From: Alcaligenaceae bacterium SAGV5
Lineage (GTDB): Bacteria; Pseudomonadota; Gammaproteobacteria; Burkholderiales; Burkholderiaceae_B
Assembly (NCBI GenBank): GCA_009360345.1
Contig: SPDP01000003.1
Span: 620,001 to 684,000, forward strand
DNA: 64,000 bases
Reading direction: 5' to 3'
A program made the translations under genes and the position numbers. This document shows, one piece after another, positions 61,834-64,000 of this stretch (positions are counted from its first letter, which is position 1; every line of letters starts with the position of its first letter). The notes under the pieces were generated by a model that saw nothing but the letters and a program-made list of their open reading frames with translations, was not told where the DNA came from and did no database searches.

Positions 61834-63294
61834 ATGACCGTTTCATTTCCCCGCTCTCTCTGCTGGATCGCATGGCTGTGGTGCCTGGGCCTGGGCTGCG
61901 CCTGGGCCCAGCAGGACACGGCTGACCGGCTCTGGCAGGGTGCCGAGCAGCAATCCCGGCAAATCCGCCGCCAGACCGTCCCGTCCCGACCCGAAGGCCA
62001 GGGAAGCTGGGTCCACGAGTCCATGCTGTCGGCCTGGCAGGTTCCCGAAGCCCGGGTAGGGCAGCTCACGCTCGCCATCCTGAACGCCGTCAACCAGCAC
62101 GACTGGTTCGGCGCGGACCGGCTGCTGCGCCAGTACCGACAGGTTCCCAGGCACGATCCGGCACTGTTCACGTTCGTCGAGGCCAGCCGCCTGGCGGCAC
62201 TGGGCGATCATGCCGACGCCATCGACCGCTACCGCCAGGTGCTGCGGGCCAATCCCTTGTTCACCCGAGGCGACCTGGACCTGGCGCGCGTGCTGTTCAT
62301 CGACAATCGCCTGCGCGATGCGCGGGAGATCTTCCAACGGCTGCAGGCCCGGCAGCTGCCGCCGGAAATCGAACGGCACGTTGCCGACTATCTGGCGGCC
62401 ATCGAGCAGCGCACGCGCATGCGGATCACGCTGTCCCTGTCGGCGGTACGCGAGGACAATCTGAACAATGCCTCGACGATCGTGGACCCGTGCGCACTGC
62501 GGTTCCTGGACGCCTGCTTCGAGAACGTGCCGGGCCGCAAGGCCGCCGACACCGGCGCCTATTTCGAAGGCACCCTCAACAAGCTATGGCCGCTGGCGGG
62601 CAACCACGCCTTCATGCTGCGCAGCCTCAACTATGGCAACCGCTACCGGCACGAAGACGACTACGGCAACCTCGCATCGACCACTTACCTCGGTTACCAG
62701 TACGGGTCGGCGCGCAATCAGTTCCAGTTCCTGCCGCTGTTCGAATACGACCGCGAAGGTGGGCATAAGGCCTACCACGCCTTCGGTTTTCGAACCAGCA
62801 TCAGCCGGCAGTTGAGCCCGCGCGCGATGCTGGAAGCCAGCTACGAAACCAAGTATCGCCATTTCGCGCAGCGGCTGGAAAGCCTGGAAGGCGACTTTCG
62901 CAGCATGGGGCTGTTCGGACAGTACGTGATCCGCCCCGATCTGCTGGTGTACGGCAGCCTGGCCTGGCGCGAGAGCGGTGCGCGCCTGGGGATCTTCGCC
63001 TACCGCGAAAAGAGCGCGCGTCTGGGAATCTACAAATCGTTCGGCGGCAAGGTGGCCGTCAGCATGGCCTACGGCTACCGCCAGCGGCAGGCGGACGAGG
63101 CCGTTGCGCTGTTCGAGAAGCGCCAGCGCGACCACGAGGGCAGCCTGTACGTGAACGTATCGCTACCCGGCTACGCCTGGCACGGGATGACGCCCACCAT
63201 GAGCTACGAGTACCGCAAGAATCGCAGCAGCATCCCGCACCTTCATACCTACGAGAAGAACCGCCTCACGCTGGGCTTCACCAAGGTTTTTTGA
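61834..63294 (+). CDS. Slam/DUF560 outer-membrane translocator
   Basis: A 486-residue outer-membrane protein of the surface lipoprotein assembly modulator family (type XI secretion). Signal peptide to about 27 (GCAWA-QQ); TPR repeats about 65-185 (GDHADAIDRYRQVLRANPLFTRGDLDLARVL); then a 14-strand barrel from about 195, starting RITLSLSAVREDNLNNA and ending in TKVF with a C-terminal Phe typical of outer-membrane proteins. It would carry the hemophilin-like protein, and perhaps the PKD lipoprotein, across the outer membrane. The ATG at 61834 is chosen. Confidence 0.88.
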   Translation: MTVSFPRSLCWIAWLWCLGLGCAWAQQDTADRLWQGAEQQSRQIRRQTVPSRPEGQGSWVHESMLSAWQVPEARVGQLTLAILNAVNQHDWFGADRLLRQYRQVPRHDPALFTFVEASRLAALGDHADAIDRYRQVLRANPLFTRGDLDLARVLFIDNRLRDAREIFQRLQARQLPPEIERHVADYLAAIEQRTRMRITLSLSAVREDNLNNASTIVDPCALRFLDACFENVPGRKAADTGAYFEGTLNKLWPLAGNHAFMLRSLNYGNRYRHEDDYGNLASTTYLGYQYGSARNQFQFLPLFEYDREGGHKAYHAFGFRTSISRQLSPRAMLEASYETKYRHFAQRLESLEGDFRSMGLFGQYVIRPDLLVYGSLAWRESGARLGIFAYREKSARLGIYKSFGGKVAVSMAYGYRQRQADEAVALFEKRQRDHEGSLYVNVSLPGYAWHGMTPTMSYEYRKNRSSIPHLHTYEKNRLTLGFTKVF

Positions 63295-63328
63295 CGATGC
63301 TTGAACACCCTTTGACGGAACCCCCATC

Positions 63329-64000
63329 ATGAAGATCCAACTCCGACACCTGCTCGTCCCGTGTCTGCTGCCCGTGCTGCTGGGCGGCTGCCTTTCCACC
63401 TCCCACATCCGCGCGGTCCCGGACAAAAAACGTCCGCAGGTCATCAGCCATGCCGAAGGCCTGGAGCGCGACCGGCAGGCCATCCTGGCGATGGTGGGCG
63501 AGTACCGGGTCAGTTTCAATTTCGAGGAAAGCGATCCCGCGCCGGGCTATGAGCCCAAGCGGCGCTACCGCAGCGGTGCCTACGAGATGGTGCTGGTGGC
63601 CGAGGACCAGGGCGACCGCATCGTGCTCCAGCATCTGCTGGTGCATCGCACCGCCGGATTCGTGGTCAAGCATTGGCGCCAGGACTGGCGCTACCAGGCG
63701 CCGGCGCGGCTGGAGTTCACGGAGAACCAGACCTGGCGCCTGCGGCCCATCGATCCGGCCGTCACCAAGGGGGCCTGGACGCAGTGCGTCTACGAGGTCA
63801 GCGATGCGCCGCGCTATTGCGGCACCGGCAAATGGACCTACGAGAACGATGTGCCGACGTGGACCTCGGATGCCGGGTGGCGGCCGTTGCCGCGGCGCGA
63901 ATACACCCAGCGCGGCGACTACAACGCGCTGGGCATCGTCAACACGCACCGCATCACGGCCGAGGGCTGGCTGCACGAACAGGCCAATCGCAAGGTGGTG
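63329..64000 (+). CDS. Lipoprotein of unknown function, 3' end outside window
   Basis: At least 224 residues. The signal ends LLGGC-LST (lipobox), so it is a lipoprotein. The body has WRQDWRY, PRYCGTGKW and LPRREYTQRGDYNAL, which remind me of the DUF6607 family; the match needs a search to confirm. It starts 34 bases after the slam stop and is cotranscribed, so it is part of the heme/Slam locus, perhaps an envelope chaperone or heme handler. The stop lies beyond base 64000. Confidence 0.65.
   Translation, partial: MKIQLRHLLVPCLLPVLLGGCLSTSHIRAVPDKKRPQVISHAEGLERDRQAILAMVGEYRVSFNFEESDPAPGYEPKRRYRSGAYEMVLVAEDQGDRIVLQHLLVHRTAGFVVKHWRQDWRYQAPARLEFTENQTWRLRPIDPAVTKGAWTQCVYEVSDAPRYCGTGKWTYENDVPTWTSDAGWRPLPRREYTQRGDYNALGIVNTHRITAEGWLHEQANRKVV

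Noticed and set aside
1-64000. CRISPR arrays, prophage genes, insertion sequences, rRNA genes
   Set aside because: Looked for and not seen; no evenly spaced direct repeats, no transposase or phage structural genes.

Overview
The window is a GC-rich (roughly two-thirds G+C) stretch of bacterial chromosome. Gene content and protein sequences suggest a betaproteobacterium of the order Burkholderiales, family Alcaligenaceae (Bordetella/Achromobacter type). Support for this comes from five tricarboxylate-transporter-like (Bug/TctC) binding proteins without TctAB partners, a hemCDXY-ppa block beside ppc, a parE-parC pair next to an HNH/PhoH pair, and many LysR, IclR and GntR regulators beside small catabolic operons. 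I cannot name a species from the sequence alone.

Layout. 1-2.7 kb: the 3' end of sucD, two TerC-family membrane proteins with structured leaders, and a 32-residue prepilin-like peptide. 2.7-5.9 kb: a leftward operon with a flavoprotein monooxygenase, a Bug protein and an IclR regulator. 6-13.9 kb: housekeeping genes, with ppc leftward and divergent hemC-hemD-hemX-hemY then ppa. 13.9-19.3 kb: a COG4705-type membrane protein in an operon with a two-component system, a zinc-ribbon microprotein and an orphan hybrid-PAS histidine kinase. 19.4-25 kb: a leftward amino-acid type region (cystathionine lyase-like, DapA-like, SDR, Bug, DadA), with an Lrp regulator divergent from it, a molybdopterin enzyme after it, a convergent amino acid permease and tRNA-Arg(CCT). 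29.5-42.6 kb: three regulator-controlled catabolic units: LysR/Ldh/Bug/cupin; LysR/hydratase/CoA-transferase/CitE lyase/Bug, which resembles itaconate or mesaconate degradation; and GntR/DapA/Bug with twin palindromic operators, followed by an MFS transporter. 42.6-52.1 kb: a small membrane protein, parE, parC, a metallo-beta-lactamase-fold lipoprotein, an HNH endonuclease with an SOS-box-like promoter, PhoH and a CoA-transferase. 52.2-54.6 kb: livF, livG and a 5'-truncated livM.

At about 54,600 the truncated livM abuts, head to head, a fecR that has also lost its 5' end. The simplest reading is a deletion joining two unrelated operons. Behind that scar lies the most interesting locus (55.4-64 kb). 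It encodes a TonB-dependent receptor with an N-terminal signalling (STN) domain, a large PKD-repeat lipoprotein, a secreted protein whose C-terminus looks like the TbpB-type barrel of Slam substrates (hemophilin type), a Slam/DUF560 outer-membrane translocator, and a lipoprotein that continues past the window. Together these look like a heme-acquisition system: the Slam protein exports a hemophore, the receptor takes up the heme, and the PKD lipoprotein is a possible further surface component. The local FecI/FecR control appears to have been lost with the deletion.

Start codons were chosen from ribosome-binding sites, family N-termini and gene overlaps. Several long open frames that run through two genes were trimmed to the real gene.
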